Shown: in pieces, positions 25,163 to 34,676 of the stretch
How positions within the stretch are numbered: position 1 is the first letter of the stretch
Layout of the letters: every line of letters starts with the position of its first letter
Program-made: the position numbers and the translations under genes
DNA from: an uncultured Prevotellaceae bacterium
GTDB lineage: Bacteria > Bacteroidota > Bacteroidia > Bacteroidales > Bacteroidaceae
Length of the DNA stretch: 64,000 nucleotides
NCBI GenBank assembly: GCA_945865175.1
Contig: CAMBDA010000009.1
Coordinates: forward strand, 1 to 64,000
Direction of reading: 5' to 3'
Notes under the pieces: generated by a model
Databases searched by the model: none
What the model was told of the DNA's origin: nothing
What the model saw: only the letters and a program-made list of their open reading frames with translations

Positions 25163-27826
25163 TCAGTCGTCGAATAAATGGAGTTGGCCGTTGATTTCGT
25201 CTGCAATGTCGCTCTGGCTCTTGCCCTCGTAGGGGTCTGGTTCTTCTTCCTGCATGCTTTCTGTGCCGGGCTCAGGCGTTGCAGGAGGGTCGGGGAAACG
25301 CGTGGGTTCCAGTTCCTCCACTTGTTTCACCGTGAACACTGTGGCGCGCTTGCCTTTGGCTTTGAACCCCTTGACACCCACAAACGACTCGGCATCCACC
25401 TCCAGCGGGTCGCGAAACTCGTCGACACCGCCCATGGTGATGCGGAAACGCGGGAATGGCGTATCAGAGAGGCACACCAACTGGTTTTTGGGGTTCTCGC
25501 CCATGAAGTTCTGCCGGCGGGGAGTGGCCTCCAGAAGGAACCGTTTCACGTAGAGGAATCCGTGCTGGTCCTCGTCGAAGAGCACTGCTGTCCATACCTT
25601 GTCGGGCTGGAATTTCTCCATGCGCATAATCTCCTCCTCAAAATGGTTATTGAGGTCGATGGTGCTCAGGTAGAATTCGCCATTGGGTTGTATCACCAGG
25701 ATGCGGTCATCACCGTTGAATTCTCCCAGATAATTGCCCTGCTCATCGTAGTTAAGTCGCTTGATGTCGGGGTCAAACCAAACCTTTCTGCCTCCCAGTG
25801 TGCTGGAACCGTGGCTCTTGAGTATGATACGGCTCACTTCCAGCTTGGTGAGCAGCACGCCCATCGACTGCCGGCCACGGATGGCCACCTCACTGAAGTC
25901 CTTGTCGAAGAAGATGCGTTTCAGCTTTGGCATGGGCTTGAGTGTAACCTTTATCACCTCGGCTTCTCCGTTGGGATTGGCGGTGAAATATACCACGCGG
26001 CTTCCTTTGGTGCCTTTGGTGAGGTTGAACTCGCGGTCATACTTGATGGAGGTGACGTTGAATCGTTTCATCAGGTAGCTGCCGCCCTTTCCGTCGCGGA
26101 AGACCACATTGTAGATGGTGCGGCTGTCGTTTTTCTTGAAGATGGCCACATGGATGATTTCGGCCCGCTTGTTCTCCTGACGGCTCACTTCGGTTTCGCC
26201 CACAAAGAGCTTTTCTGCGATGTGGACCACCTTGTAGGTGCCGTCGCGGTAAAAGAGGATGACATCGTCTATGTCGGAGCAGTTGCAGACAAACTCGTCC
26301 TTCTTCAGCCCGGTGCCGATGAAGCCTTCTGCACGATTGATGTAGAGCTTTTCGTTGGCCTCCACCACCTTGTTGGCTACGATGGTGTCGAAGTTCTTTA
26401 TCTCTGTGAGCCGCGGATGGGAAGGACCATATTTCTCCTTGATGAAGCGGAACCAGTCGCAGGTGACTTCCACCATGTTGTCCAGTTCGGCATCGATGCG
26501 GGCCACTTCCTCGCGGATGCGGGCGATATGCTCTTCCGCCTTGTCATCGTTGAACTTGAGGATGCGGGCCATCTTGATTTCCATCAGCCGCAGGATGTCG
26601 TCGCGGGTGACCTCGCGCACGAAATCCTTTTTGAAGGGGGCGAGCCGGCTGTCCACATGGTTGATGGCTGCTTCCATGTCCTCGGCGTTCTCAAACTTCT
26701 TGTCCTTGTAGATGCGTTCTTGGATGAAGATGCGTTCCAGACTGGCAAAGTGAAGCGCATCCAGCAGTTCGCCTTTCCGGATGAGCCTTTCCTGACGCAA
26801 TAGGGACAGCGTGTTGTCCACGTTTTTCCGGAGCACTTCGCTCACGGACAGGAAGCACGGCTTGCGGTTGTCTATGACGCAACAGTTGGGGCTGATGCTT
26901 ATCTCGCAGTCGGTGCAGGCATAGAGGGCATCGATGGTCTTGTCGCTCGATGCGCCTGGCATCAGATGGATGAGAATCTCTACGCCTGAGGCGGTCATGT
27001 CCTCCACCTTGCGCACCTTGATTTTGCCCTTCTCGGCAGCCTTCAGGATGCTGTCGATAAACTGGCTGGGCTTGCTGGGCGACCCCGTGGTCTTTCCAAA
27101 GGGGATTTCGGTGATGGCCAGGGTCTTGCTGTCGCGCTTCTCAATGCGTGCCCTCACACGCACGGACCCTCCACGTTGTCCGTCGTTGTACTTGCTCACG
27201 TCAATGCTTCCCCCTGTAGGGAAGTCGGGATAGAGCTGGAAGGGCTCTCCATGCAGGTAGCTGATGGCTGCATCGCAGATTTCATTGAGGTTGTGGGGCA
27301 GTATCTTGCAACTCAGTCCCACGGCAATGCCCTCGGCCCCTTGGACCAGCAGCAGTGGAAACTTCACGGGCAGCGCAATGGGCTCGTTGTTGCGCCCGTC
27401 GTAGGACAACTTCCATTCCGTGGTCTTGGGATTGAACACCACATCCAGTGCAAACTTGCTCAGCCTGGCCTCGATGTATCGGCCGGCAGCAGCGTCGTCG
27501 CCCGTGAGGATATTGCCCCAGTTCCCCTGGCAGTCGATGAGCAGGTCCTTCTGTCCCAACTGCACCAGTGCATCCTTGATGCTGGCATCTCCGTGGGGAT
27601 GGAATTGCATGGTATGGCCCACGATGTTGGCCACTTTGTTGTAGCGCCCGTCGTCCATCCGCTTCATGGAATGCAGGATGCGGCGCTGTACGGGTTTGAA
27701 TCCGTCACCAATGTGAGGGACCGCTCTTTCCAGTATCACATACGAAGCATAGTCCAGAAACCAGTTTTGGTACATTTGGTTCAAATGGTGTGTGATACCG
27801 TCGGTTTTGTCGTTGTAGTCAGCCAT
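25163..27826 (-). CDS. parC: DNA topoisomerase IV (ParC-type) subunit A
   Basis: An 887-residue type IIA topoisomerase A subunit that cuts and rejoins DNA. The winged-helix/tower core starts NWFLDYASYVILERAVPHIGDGFKPVQRRIL. The catalytic tyrosine is in AAGRYIEARLSKFA, and the GAEGIAVGLSCKILPHN segment follows. Residues from about 500 form the C-terminal beta-pinwheel; the acidic tail (LEPTRFPDPPATPEPGTESMQ) is disordered. Bacteroidetes ParC differs enough from GyrA that the gyrase alternative is unlikely. The ATG at 27826 is used because a promoter element (27846-27853) lies directly against the upstream in-frame ATG at 27844. It heads the operon with DUF3316 and the S41 gene. Confidence 0.88.
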   Translation of the reverse strand: MADYNDKTDGITHHLNQMYQNWFLDYASYVILERAVPHIGDGFKPVQRRILHSMKRMDDGRYNKVANIVGHTMQFHPHGDASIKDALVQLGQKDLLIDCQGNWGNILTGDDAAAGRYIEARLSKFALDVVFNPKTTEWKLSYDGRNNEPIALPVKFPLLLVQGAEGIAVGLSCKILPHNLNEICDAAISYLHGEPFQLYPDFPTGGSIDVSKYNDGQRGGSVRVRARIEKRDSKTLAITEIPFGKTTGSPSKPSQFIDSILKAAEKGKIKVRKVEDMTASGVEILIHLMPGASSDKTIDALYACTDCEISISPNCCVIDNRKPCFLSVSEVLRKNVDNTLSLLRQERLIRKGELLDALHFASLERIFIQERIYKDKKFENAEDMEAAINHVDSRLAPFKKDFVREVTRDDILRLMEIKMARILKFNDDKAEEHIARIREEVARIDAELDNMVEVTCDWFRFIKEKYGPSHPRLTEIKNFDTIVANKVVEANEKLYINRAEGFIGTGLKKDEFVCNCSDIDDVILFYRDGTYKVVHIAEKLFVGETEVSRQENKRAEIIHVAIFKKNDSRTIYNVVFRDGKGGSYLMKRFNVTSIKYDREFNLTKGTKGSRVVYFTANPNGEAEVIKVTLKPMPKLKRIFFDKDFSEVAIRGRQSMGVLLTKLEVSRIILKSHGSSTLGGRKVWFDPDIKRLNYDEQGNYLGEFNGDDRILVIQPNGEFYLSTIDLNNHFEEEIMRMEKFQPDKVWTAVLFDEDQHGFLYVKRFLLEATPRRQNFMGENPKNQLVCLSDTPFPRFRITMGGVDEFRDPLEVDAESFVGVKGFKAKGKRATVFTVKQVEELEPTRFPDPPATPEPGTESMQEEEPDPYEGKSQSDIADEINGQLHLFDD

Positions 27827-27845
27827 GTTTTTTGATATTTTCATG

Positions 27846-27853
27846 CAAATATA
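27846..27853 (-). promoter_or_regulatory. Putative -7 element (TATATTTG) of parC
   Basis: TATATTTG followed by C on the minus strand, 20 bases upstream of the chosen ATG at 27826. Confidence 0.6.
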
Positions 27854-27876
27854 GTGCTTTTTCCAAAAAAAACATG

Positions 27877-27884
27877 TAATTTTG
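27877..27884 (+). promoter_or_regulatory. Putative -7 element (TAATTTTG) of glyS
   Basis: TAATTTTG followed by CAC on the plus strand, 37 bases before the glyS ATG, divergent from the parC promoter. Confidence 0.6.
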
Positions 27885-27920
27885 CACAGAATTCGTTTAA
27901 TATTTCGTAAATATAGGATT

Positions 27921-29462
27921 ATGGCACAGGAAGATGTATTCAAAAAAATAGTTTCTCACTGCAAGGAATACGGTTTTGTGTTCCCCAGTAGCGACATCTA
28001 TGACGGACTGGGCGCCGTGTATGATTACGGCCAGAACGGTGTGGAACTGAAGAACAACATCAAACAGTATTGGTGGAAGAGCATGGTGTTGCTCCACGAA
28101 AACATCGTGGGCATAGATGCAGCCATCTTCATGCACCCAACCACATGGAAGGCCAGCGGACACGTGGATGCCTTCAACGACCCTCTCATCGACAACCGTG
28201 ACAGCAAGAAACGCTATCGTGCCGATGTGCTCATTGAGGATCAGATTGCAAAGTATGATGAAAAGATAGACAAGGAAGTGGCCAAGGCCCGCAAGCGTTT
28301 CAAGGAACAGTTCGACGAGGCACAGTACAGGGCTACAAGCCCCCGCGTGCTGGAACTGGCCGCCCAGCGTGAAGCCTTGCACGAACGCTATTCCAAGGCG
28401 ATGAATGCCGGTGATTTGGGCGAACTGCGCCAGATTATCCTCGACGAGGAAATCGTATGCCCTATCAGCGGCACACGCAACTGGACCGAGGTGCGCCAGT
28501 TCAACCTGATGTTCTCCACCGAGGTGGGCTCTACGGCTGAGGGCGCCAGCAAGATATACCTGCGTCCCGAGACGGCTCAGGGCATCTTTGTGAACTATCT
28601 TAATGTGCAGAAGACAGGCCGCATGAAGCTGCCTTTCGGCATAGCACAGATAGGCAAGGCTTTCCGCAATGAAATCGTGGCCCGTCAGTTCATTTTCCGT
28701 ATGCGTGAGTTTGAGCAGATGGAGATGCAGTATTTCGTGAAGCCGGGAACCGAACTGGACTGGTTCGCCCGTTGGAAGGAGACCCGCATGAAGTGGCACC
28801 AGGCATTGGGATTCGGTGCGGAGAACTACCGGTTCCACGACCATGAGAAGCTGGCCCACTATGCCAATGCGGCCAGTGACATCGAGTTTCACATGCCCTT
28901 TGGGTTTAAGGAGGTGGAAGGCATTCACAGCCGCACCAACTTTGACCTGTCGCAGCATGCCAAGTACAGCGGTAAGAAGATTGAATACTTTGACCCCGAG
29001 ACAAACGAGAGCTATACACCCTACGTCATCGAAACCAGTATCGGAGTGGACCGCATGTTCCTGAGCGTGATGTGCCACAGCTATGAGGAGGAACAGCTCG
29101 AGGGTGGCGATACCCGCGTGGTGCTGCATCTGCCTGCAGCGCTGGCTCCTGTAAAGCTGGCCGTGATGCCACTGGTGAAGAAGGATGGTCTGCCGGAGAA
29201 GGCCGAGGAGATTATCCGCAATCTGCGCTTCCACTTCAACTGCAAGTATGACGAGAAGGACTCCATCGGCAAGCGCTACCGCAGGCAGGATGCCATCGGC
29301 ACGCCTTTCTGTGTGACGGTGGACCACGACACACTCAAGGACAATTGTGTGACCCTGCGCTATCGCGACAGCATGAAGCAGGAACGTGTGCCCATCGATA
29401 GCCTGCAGGCTATTATCGAGGATCAGGTGAGCATCACCAGCCTGCTCAAGAAGCTTCTCTAA
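27921..29462 (+). CDS. glyS: Glycyl-tRNA synthetase, single-chain type
   Basis: A 513-residue class II synthetase of the alpha2 (eukaryotic/archaeal) kind found in Bacteroidetes. N-terminus EDVFKKIVSHCKEYGFVFPSSDIYDG, then VLLHENIVGIDAAIFMHPTTWKASGH, motif 2-like LRPETAQGIFVNYLNV and FRNEIVARQFIFRMREFEQMEMQYF, and the motif 3 region SIGVDRMFLSVM. The C-terminal anticodon-binding domain runs from about 400 (APVKLAVMPLVKKDGLP). Full length. A separate alpha/beta pair is absent, as expected. Confidence 0.96.
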   Translation: MAQEDVFKKIVSHCKEYGFVFPSSDIYDGLGAVYDYGQNGVELKNNIKQYWWKSMVLLHENIVGIDAAIFMHPTTWKASGHVDAFNDPLIDNRDSKKRYRADVLIEDQIAKYDEKIDKEVAKARKRFKEQFDEAQYRATSPRVLELAAQREALHERYSKAMNAGDLGELRQIILDEEIVCPISGTRNWTEVRQFNLMFSTEVGSTAEGASKIYLRPETAQGIFVNYLNVQKTGRMKLPFGIAQIGKAFRNEIVARQFIFRMREFEQMEMQYFVKPGTELDWFARWKETRMKWHQALGFGAENYRFHDHEKLAHYANAASDIEFHMPFGFKEVEGIHSRTNFDLSQHAKYSGKKIEYFDPETNESYTPYVIETSIGVDRMFLSVMCHSYEEEQLEGGDTRVVLHLPAALAPVKLAVMPLVKKDGLPEKAEEIIRNLRFHFNCKYDEKDSIGKRYRRQDAIGTPFCVTVDHDTLKDNCVTLRYRDSMKQERVPIDSLQAIIEDQVSITSLLKKLL

Positions 29463-29508
29463 GCGCACGCGTACACGTACATTAATTAATTAAGAAAGAA
29501 CTGTTGGA

Positions 29509-30192
29509 ATGAAGAAATCCATCCTTGCCATGCTGTCAGCCCTGTGCGTGCTCACGTGCCTGGGCTTTACCAGTGCGTGCAGCGAGCAATCTGACGTATG
29601 GGACCCCTATTACGACTGGCAGAAACGAAATGCCCAGTGGTACGAGACCATAGCCGATTCGGCACGCAATGCCATTGCCCAGGCCAAGCGGCAATATGCC
29701 GACGATTGGGAGGCCCATTGTGACTGGCGCATGTACAAGACCTACATGAAGAGTGAATCGGTGGTGGGTCCGCTTACCGACTCGGTGTGTGTGCACATCC
29801 TGAAGCGCGGCACGGGCACTGTCACACCAGCCTATACCGACAGTGTGAAGCTCAACTTCCGCGGTTGGATTATGCCCACGGAGTACGTGACCCCAGAAGG
29901 AACACTTGCCACACAGCAGGCCGTGTTCAGCCAGACTTATTATGGCGACTTCAATCCTGATACGGCCACACCCCAGCAGATGGCGGTGAGCAGTACCGTA
30001 GAAGGCTTTGCCACAGCCCTGCAGTATATGGTGGCGGGCGACGACTGGCTGGTGTATATTCCGCAGAACATGGCCTATGGAGAGAATGGCTCCAGTGCCA
30101 TTCCTTCCTATAGCACGCTTCAGTTCCAGCTGAATGTAACCGACGTGATAGAGCGCAGGGGCACGCAAACCTCCTCTTCGACTTCCAACTAG
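29509..30192 (+). CDS. FKBP-type peptidyl-prolyl isomerase lipoprotein
   Basis: A 227-residue lipoprotein (signal MKKSILAMLSALCVLTCLGF; cysteine 24 in TSACSEQ is the likely lipidation site). Helical linker (about 35-85), then an FKBP domain at about 95-215: CVHILKRGTGTVTPAYTDSVKLNFRG, WLVYIPQNMAYGENG, STLQFQLNVTDVIER. It lacks the FDSS-type VxxxFDSS motif seen in strong isomerases, so a weak catalytic or chaperone role is possible. The tail is Ser/Thr-rich. It follows glyS by 46 bases and precedes a good terminator. Confidence 0.85.
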   Translation: MKKSILAMLSALCVLTCLGFTSACSEQSDVWDPYYDWQKRNAQWYETIADSARNAIAQAKRQYADDWEAHCDWRMYKTYMKSESVVGPLTDSVCVHILKRGTGTVTPAYTDSVKLNFRGWIMPTEYVTPEGTLATQQAVFSQTYYGDFNPDTATPQQMAVSSTVEGFATALQYMVAGDDWLVYIPQNMAYGENGSSAIPSYSTLQFQLNVTDVIERRGTQTSSSTSN

Positions 30193-30230
30193 CATTACAG
30201 ACAGGTGGGGAGAACCTGTATCCTGACACC

Positions 30231-30270
30231 AATCCCATGGACTGAAGGTAGTACCATGGGATTTTTTTTT
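30231..30270 (+). terminator. Rho-independent terminator after the FKBP gene
   Basis: A 10-bp perfect stem (AATCCCATGG at 30231-30240 with CCATGGGATT at 30254-30263), a 13-base loop and a run of T to 30270. It separates glyS-FKBP from the GH3 promoter. Confidence 0.9.
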
Positions 30271-30279
30271 GTCTTAATG

Positions 30280-30310
30280 TTTGCATTTTCTACATTTCTT
30301 TGTATCTTTG
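30280..30310 (+). promoter_or_regulatory. Bacteroidetes-type promoter of the first GH3 gene (TTTG, 19 bases, TATCTTTG)
   Basis: The -33 element TTTG at 30280-30283 and -7 element TATCTTTG at 30303-30310 are separated by 19 bases, the spacing typical of this phylum. The gene starts 39 bases downstream. Confidence 0.75.
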
Positions 30311-30349
30311 TCTCGCAGAAACCAATTTTACACTTAATTTGGAAAGACA

Positions 30350-32572
30350 ATGAACAGGAAAACGGTATTTGTGTGCTTGCTGGCAGTAGGACTGCAAGCG
30401 ATGGCTCAAACCCCAGTATATCTGGATGAATCAAAGCCTGTAGAACAACGTATTGAGGATGCCCTGAAGCGGATGACCTTGCCTGAGAAGATTGCTGTCA
30501 TTCATGCGCAGAGCAAGTTCTCCTCGGCAGGAGTGAAGCGTCTGGGATTTCCCGACTTCTGGACCGATGACGGCCCTCATGGCGTGCGTCCCGATGTGCT
30601 GTGGGACGAGTGGGAGCAGGCCGGGCAGACCAACGACTCTTGTGTGGCCTTCCCAGCACTCACATGTCTGGCTGCCACCTGGAATCCTGAGATGTCGGCC
30701 CTCTATGGGCATGCTTTGGGCGAAGAGGCCCTCTACAGGGGTAAGGACATGATTCTCGGCCCTGGCGTGAACATCTATCGTACCCCGCTGGGCGGACGCA
30801 ATTTTGAATATATGGGCGAAGACCCCTATCTGGCCTCCCGCATGGTGGTGCCCTACATCCAGCAGATGCAGAAGCTGGGCGTGGCCTCGTGTGTGAAGCA
30901 TTATTGCCTTAACAACGATGAGGAATACCGCCATCAGGTGAATGTCATCGTGTCGGACCGTGCCCTGCATGAGATTTATCTGCCGGCCTTCCATGCAGCC
31001 ATCACTGAGGCGGGCGCATGGGCCATTATGGGAGCCTATAATCTGTACAAGAACGAGCATAATTGCCATAATTCCATTACGCTCAATAAGATACTGAAGA
31101 AGGACTGGAAGTTTGACGGTGTGGTAGTTTCCGACTGGGGCGGTGCGCATGAAACCGACCAGGCAGTGAAGAACGGACTGGACATGGAGTTCGGTTCGTG
31201 GACCAACGGACTCACCGAGGGAGCATCCAATGCCTACGAGTCGTACCATCTGGCCAAACCCTACGAACGTGCCATCCAGGAGGGCCGCTACACCACGGCT
31301 GAGCTCGACGATAAGGTGCGCCGTGTACTCCGCCTGTTCTATCGCACCACGATGAACCGCCAGCGTCCCTACGGTTTCCTCTGTTCCGAGTCGCACTACG
31401 AGACGGCCCGCAGGGTGGCAGGCGAGGGCATTGTATTGCTGCAGAACCAGGGCGGCCTGCTTCCCATTCGTTCCGATGCCAAGCGCATCTTGGTGGTGGG
31501 CGAGAATGCCATCAAGATGATGACGGTGGGCGGCGGTTCCAGCAGCCTGAAGGCGCAACACGAGATATCGCCCCTTGATGGTCTGCGCCAGCGGTTGGGC
31601 AATCAGGTACAGGTCGACTATGCACGAGGCTATGTGGGTGATGCCACCGGCAGCTACAATGGTGTGACCACGGGGCAGAACCTCAACGACAACCGCAGTG
31701 CCGACCAGCTCATTGCCGAGGCTGTAGAGAAAGCGGCAGGTGCCGACTATGTTATCCTCTTCGGTGGCCTCAACAAGAGCGACTATCAGGACTGTGAGGG
31801 TCATGACCGCAAGAATATGGACCTCCCCTATGAGCAAGACCGTCTGGTGGAGGCATTGGCGGCAGCCACCAAGCGGCTTGTCTATGTGAACATCTCCGGT
31901 AATGCTGTGACCATGCCATGGAAAAGCAAGGTTCCCGCCATCGTGCAGGGCTGGTTTATTGGTAGTGAGGCAGGCCATGCCTTGGCTGCTGTGCTCACGG
32001 GTGATGTCAACCCCTCTGGCAAACTGCCATTTACCTGGCCCGCCTCTTTGCAGGACGTGGGTGCCCATGCGCTGGACACCTATCCTGGCACTTGGCGTGC
32101 GGACAAGAAGGTAATCGATGAGGAATATAAGGAAGGTATCTATGTGGGCTACCGCTGGGTGGACAAGCAGAAGACCCGACCCACTTTCGCTTTTGGTCAC
32201 GGATTGAGCTATACCACCTTCAAGATTGCCAACTTGCGTGCCGATCGCACACAGATGACCTCCGACGGGCAAATCACCTTCACGGTGAATGTGACCAATA
32301 CGGGCAGTTGCGACGGAGCTGAGGTGGTGCAGTTGTATGTGAGTGATCTCAAGAGCAGTGTGGACCGCCCGCTGAAGGAACTGAAGGCCTTCCAGAAGGT
32401 GCACCTCCGTGCGGGAGAGAGTAAGGACGTGGCGCTCACTATCGACAAGCGTGCGCTCAGCTTCTGGGATGAAACTACTTCGGATTGGAAGGCCGAGCCC
32501 GGCCAGTTCCAGGCACTGGTGGGAAATGCGTCGGACAATTTGCCCTGCAAAATCAAGTTTACACTCCAATAA
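30350..32572 (+). CDS. GH3 beta-glucosidase-type glycoside hydrolase
   Basis: A 740-residue exported enzyme (signal peptide at 1-20, ending LQAMAQ). The N-terminal (alpha/beta)8 domain contains WTDDGPHGVRP, GPGVNIYRTPLGGRNFEYMGEDPYL and the catalytic nucleophile D262 in FDGVVVSDWGG. The second domain (about 360-580) holds GEGIVLLQNQGGLLPI and the EGHDR-type general-acid loop (CEGHDRKNMDLP). A C-terminal fibronectin III-like domain starts about residue 620 (FTVNVTNTGSCDGAEVVQLYVSD). Beta-glucosidase or beta-xylosidase is likely; GH3 specificity cannot be read from motifs. Confidence 0.93.
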   Translation: MNRKTVFVCLLAVGLQAMAQTPVYLDESKPVEQRIEDALKRMTLPEKIAVIHAQSKFSSAGVKRLGFPDFWTDDGPHGVRPDVLWDEWEQAGQTNDSCVAFPALTCLAATWNPEMSALYGHALGEEALYRGKDMILGPGVNIYRTPLGGRNFEYMGEDPYLASRMVVPYIQQMQKLGVASCVKHYCLNNDEEYRHQVNVIVSDRALHEIYLPAFHAAITEAGAWAIMGAYNLYKNEHNCHNSITLNKILKKDWKFDGVVVSDWGGAHETDQAVKNGLDMEFGSWTNGLTEGASNAYESYHLAKPYERAIQEGRYTTAELDDKVRRVLRLFYRTTMNRQRPYGFLCSESHYETARRVAGEGIVLLQNQGGLLPIRSDAKRILVVGENAIKMMTVGGGSSSLKAQHEISPLDGLRQRLGNQVQVDYARGYVGDATGSYNGVTTGQNLNDNRSADQLIAEAVEKAAGADYVILFGGLNKSDYQDCEGHDRKNMDLPYEQDRLVEALAAATKRLVYVNISGNAVTMPWKSKVPAIVQGWFIGSEAGHALAAVLTGDVNPSGKLPFTWPASLQDVGAHALDTYPGTWRADKKVIDEEYKEGIYVGYRWVDKQKTRPTFAFGHGLSYTTFKIANLRADRTQMTSDGQITFTVNVTNTGSCDGAEVVQLYVSDLKSSVDRPLKELKAFQKVHLRAGESKDVALTIDKRALSFWDETTSDWKAEPGQFQALVGNASDNLPCKIKFTLQ

Positions 32573-32593
32573 TCCTTTTCCTGTAGATTATAG

Positions 32594-34195
32594 ATGAAGT
32601 ATTTCCTGTTGTCCCTTGTGTGCATGCTGTTTGCACAGTCTGCTTTTGCGGTAGGAGAGGCAGCGTCCACTTCGCGCATGTCGGCCCTGTTGCCCCAGCC
32701 GAATACCGTGAAAGAACTGCCGTCGGCTCCCTTCCGGCTCCGCGAATCCAGGTGCGCCCTCTATGCCTCGACCGACGGCTTGTCGCCCGCTGTGAGATAC
32801 CTTCAGCGTGTGGTGAAGCATCGCATGGGCAGGGACCTTGCTGTAGTGGACAGTCCCGAAAAGGCCTCGTTCCGCCTGCTGGTGGACGGTTCGCTTCAGG
32901 AGAACGGCCATTATCGCCTGCAGGTGGATAGGAAGGGCGTGTGCCTGACAGGAGCCTCTGAAGCGGCAGTCTATTATGCTGTGGCTACGCTCGATCAGTG
33001 GCTGATGGGAAGCTCGGCGGATGCTCTGTCTGGCCGGATTCCCGCCGTATGGATAGATGATGCTCCTCGTTTCCCTTTTCGGGGGCTCATGCTCGACCCG
33101 GCACGCCATTTCCTCCCGCTGAAGGATGTGAAGTTCTTTGTGGACCAAATGGCCAGATACAAGTATAATGTGCTGCAGCTTCATCTCACCGACGACCAGG
33201 GCTGGCGTGTGGAATTGGATGGATATCCTCAGTTGTCGGCCCGGCAGGCATATACAGCCGACGAGTTGCGCGAACTGGTGGCGTATGCCGCCGAACGCTA
33301 TGTGGAGGTGATTCCCGAACTGGACATCCCCGGGCATACGGCAGCTTTCCTGTCGGCCTATCCCGGTCTGGGCTGTGCCCACTTGCAGACGGATACCATT
33401 CAGGTGGGTACTACAGTCAACCGGATGCTATGTGCGGCTAACGACAGCGTATATGTTCTTTTCGGCAATATCCTGCGTCAGGTGGCCGCCATCTTTCCTT
33501 CTCCCTACATCCATTTGGGAGGCGATGAGGCTGCTGTCCCGGCCAACTGGGCCAAGTGCCCCCGTTGCCGGAAGATGATGAAGGACAGGGGCTACACACA
33601 GCCTACACAGCTGATGATTCCCTTCTTCAACCGTATGCTCGCCTTCGTGAGGCAGGAGGGTAAGAGGCCCATCCTGTGGTGTGAACTCAACAATATCTAT
33701 CCCCCAGCCGACGATTACCTCTTCCCTTATCCCGAGGACGTGACACTCGTGAGCTGGCGGGGAGGACTCACACCTACATGTCTGGAGCTGACGCGCAAGA
33801 GCGGTCATCCGCTGATTATGGCACCCGGTGAACATGCCTATCTCGATTATCCGCAGCTTCAAGGCGACCTGCCGGAGTTTGACAACTGGGGAATGCCCGT
33901 GACTACCCTCAGACAGTGCTATGCCCTGGATCCGGGTTACGGGCAGCCCGAAGGCGACCAACAGCATGTGCTGGGCGTGCTGGGCACTCTGTGGGGGGAG
34001 GCGATGAGGGACATCAATCGTGTCACCTACATGGCCTATCCGCGTGCCCTGGCATTGGCCGAGGCCGGATGGACGCGGATGGAGAACAGGAACTGGGAGT
34101 CGTTCAGGGAACGCCTGCTCCCCAATCTTTCCGACTTGATGCGCAGAGGCGTGTCGGTGCGTGTGCCGTTTGAAATATTTGACCGAGAACAATGA
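32594..34195 (+). CDS. GH20 beta-N-acetylhexosaminidase
   Basis: A 533-residue exported enzyme (signal peptide MKYFLLSLVCMLFAQSAFA) releasing terminal GlcNAc or GalNAc from glycans. An N-terminal GH20b domain (about 30-155) precedes the barrel: APRFPFRGLMLDPARHFLP and KYNVLQLHLTDDQGWRVELDGYP. The catalytic pair D311-E312 lies in IHLGGDEAAVP, and WGEAMRDINRV is near the end. The substrate-assisted mechanism uses the aspartate to hold the 2-acetamido group. The family's usual C-terminal extensions are absent. It starts 21 bases after GH3 and overlaps the next gene by 4 bases. Confidence 0.94.
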   Translation: MKYFLLSLVCMLFAQSAFAVGEAASTSRMSALLPQPNTVKELPSAPFRLRESRCALYASTDGLSPAVRYLQRVVKHRMGRDLAVVDSPEKASFRLLVDGSLQENGHYRLQVDRKGVCLTGASEAAVYYAVATLDQWLMGSSADALSGRIPAVWIDDAPRFPFRGLMLDPARHFLPLKDVKFFVDQMARYKYNVLQLHLTDDQGWRVELDGYPQLSARQAYTADELRELVAYAAERYVEVIPELDIPGHTAAFLSAYPGLGCAHLQTDTIQVGTTVNRMLCAANDSVYVLFGNILRQVAAIFPSPYIHLGGDEAAVPANWAKCPRCRKMMKDRGYTQPTQLMIPFFNRMLAFVRQEGKRPILWCELNNIYPPADDYLFPYPEDVTLVSWRGGLTPTCLELTRKSGHPLIMAPGEHAYLDYPQLQGDLPEFDNWGMPVTTLRQCYALDPGYGQPEGDQQHVLGVLGTLWGEAMRDINRVTYMAYPRALALAEAGWTRMENRNWESFRERLLPNLSDLMRRGVSVRVPFEIFDREQ

Positions 34196-34644
34196 GCAAG
34201 GAAGAAAAATACGATACGTTGTATGCCGAGATAGCATCGGTGGTGTCGGGCGAGACAGATGCGGTGGCCAATATGGCCAATGTGGCAGCCCTCTTGCACG
34301 AGTGTTTCCAATTCTGTTGGACAGGCTTCTACCGGGTGGTGGGCGACCAGCTTGTGCTGGGACCCTTCCAGGGGCCGGTGGCCTGTACACGCATTGCCAA
34401 GGGGCGAGGCGTTTGTGGCACGGCGTGGGCACGAGGCGAGACGGTGGTGGTGGACGATGTCCATCTGTTTCCCGGCCATATTGCCTGTAGCAGTGCTTCC
34501 AGAAGCGAGATTGTGGTGCCTGTCATTGCAAACGGGCAGGTAACGGGTGTACTGGATATAGACAGCCAGTATCTGAAGACGTTCGACCAGACAGATGCCA
34601 TGTGGCTGGAAAAAATTGTGAAGTTGATAAAGTGTGTCCCGTAG
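34192..34644 (+). CDS. msrC: Free methionine-(R)-sulfoxide reductase (GAF domain)
   Basis: A 150-residue single GAF domain that reduces free methionine-R-sulfoxide using thioredoxin. Three cysteines C65, C75 and C99 (GPVACTRI, GRGVCGTAW, HIACSSASRSEI) are spaced 10 and 24 apart, the same spacing as the catalytic C84, C94 and C118 recalled for the E. coli enzyme. DIDSQYLKTFDQTD closes the fold. Its ATGA start overlaps the GH20 stop, an unusual partner for an oxidative-repair gene. proC follows 32 bases downstream. Confidence 0.92.
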   Translation: MSKEEKYDTLYAEIASVVSGETDAVANMANVAALLHECFQFCWTGFYRVVGDQLVLGPFQGPVACTRIAKGRGVCGTAWARGETVVVDDVHLFPGHIACSSASRSEIVVPVIANGQVTGVLDIDSQYLKTFDQTDAMWLEKIVKLIKCVP

Positions 34645-34676
34645 AAACGGAGGGGCACTATAATAAAATAATTAAG

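Noticed and set aside
25178..26803. 541-residue plus-strand ORF opposite parC
   Set aside because: Antisense shadow; all type IIA topoisomerase motifs are on the minus strand.
27897..29468. 523-residue minus ORF opposite glyS
   Set aside because: Antisense shadow; synthetase motifs are on the plus strand.
30431..32569. 712-residue ORF on the minus strand opposite the first GH3 gene
   Set aside because: It is the third-position shadow of a GC-biased gene with clear GH3 motifs on the plus strand. It has no family motifs or own promoter.
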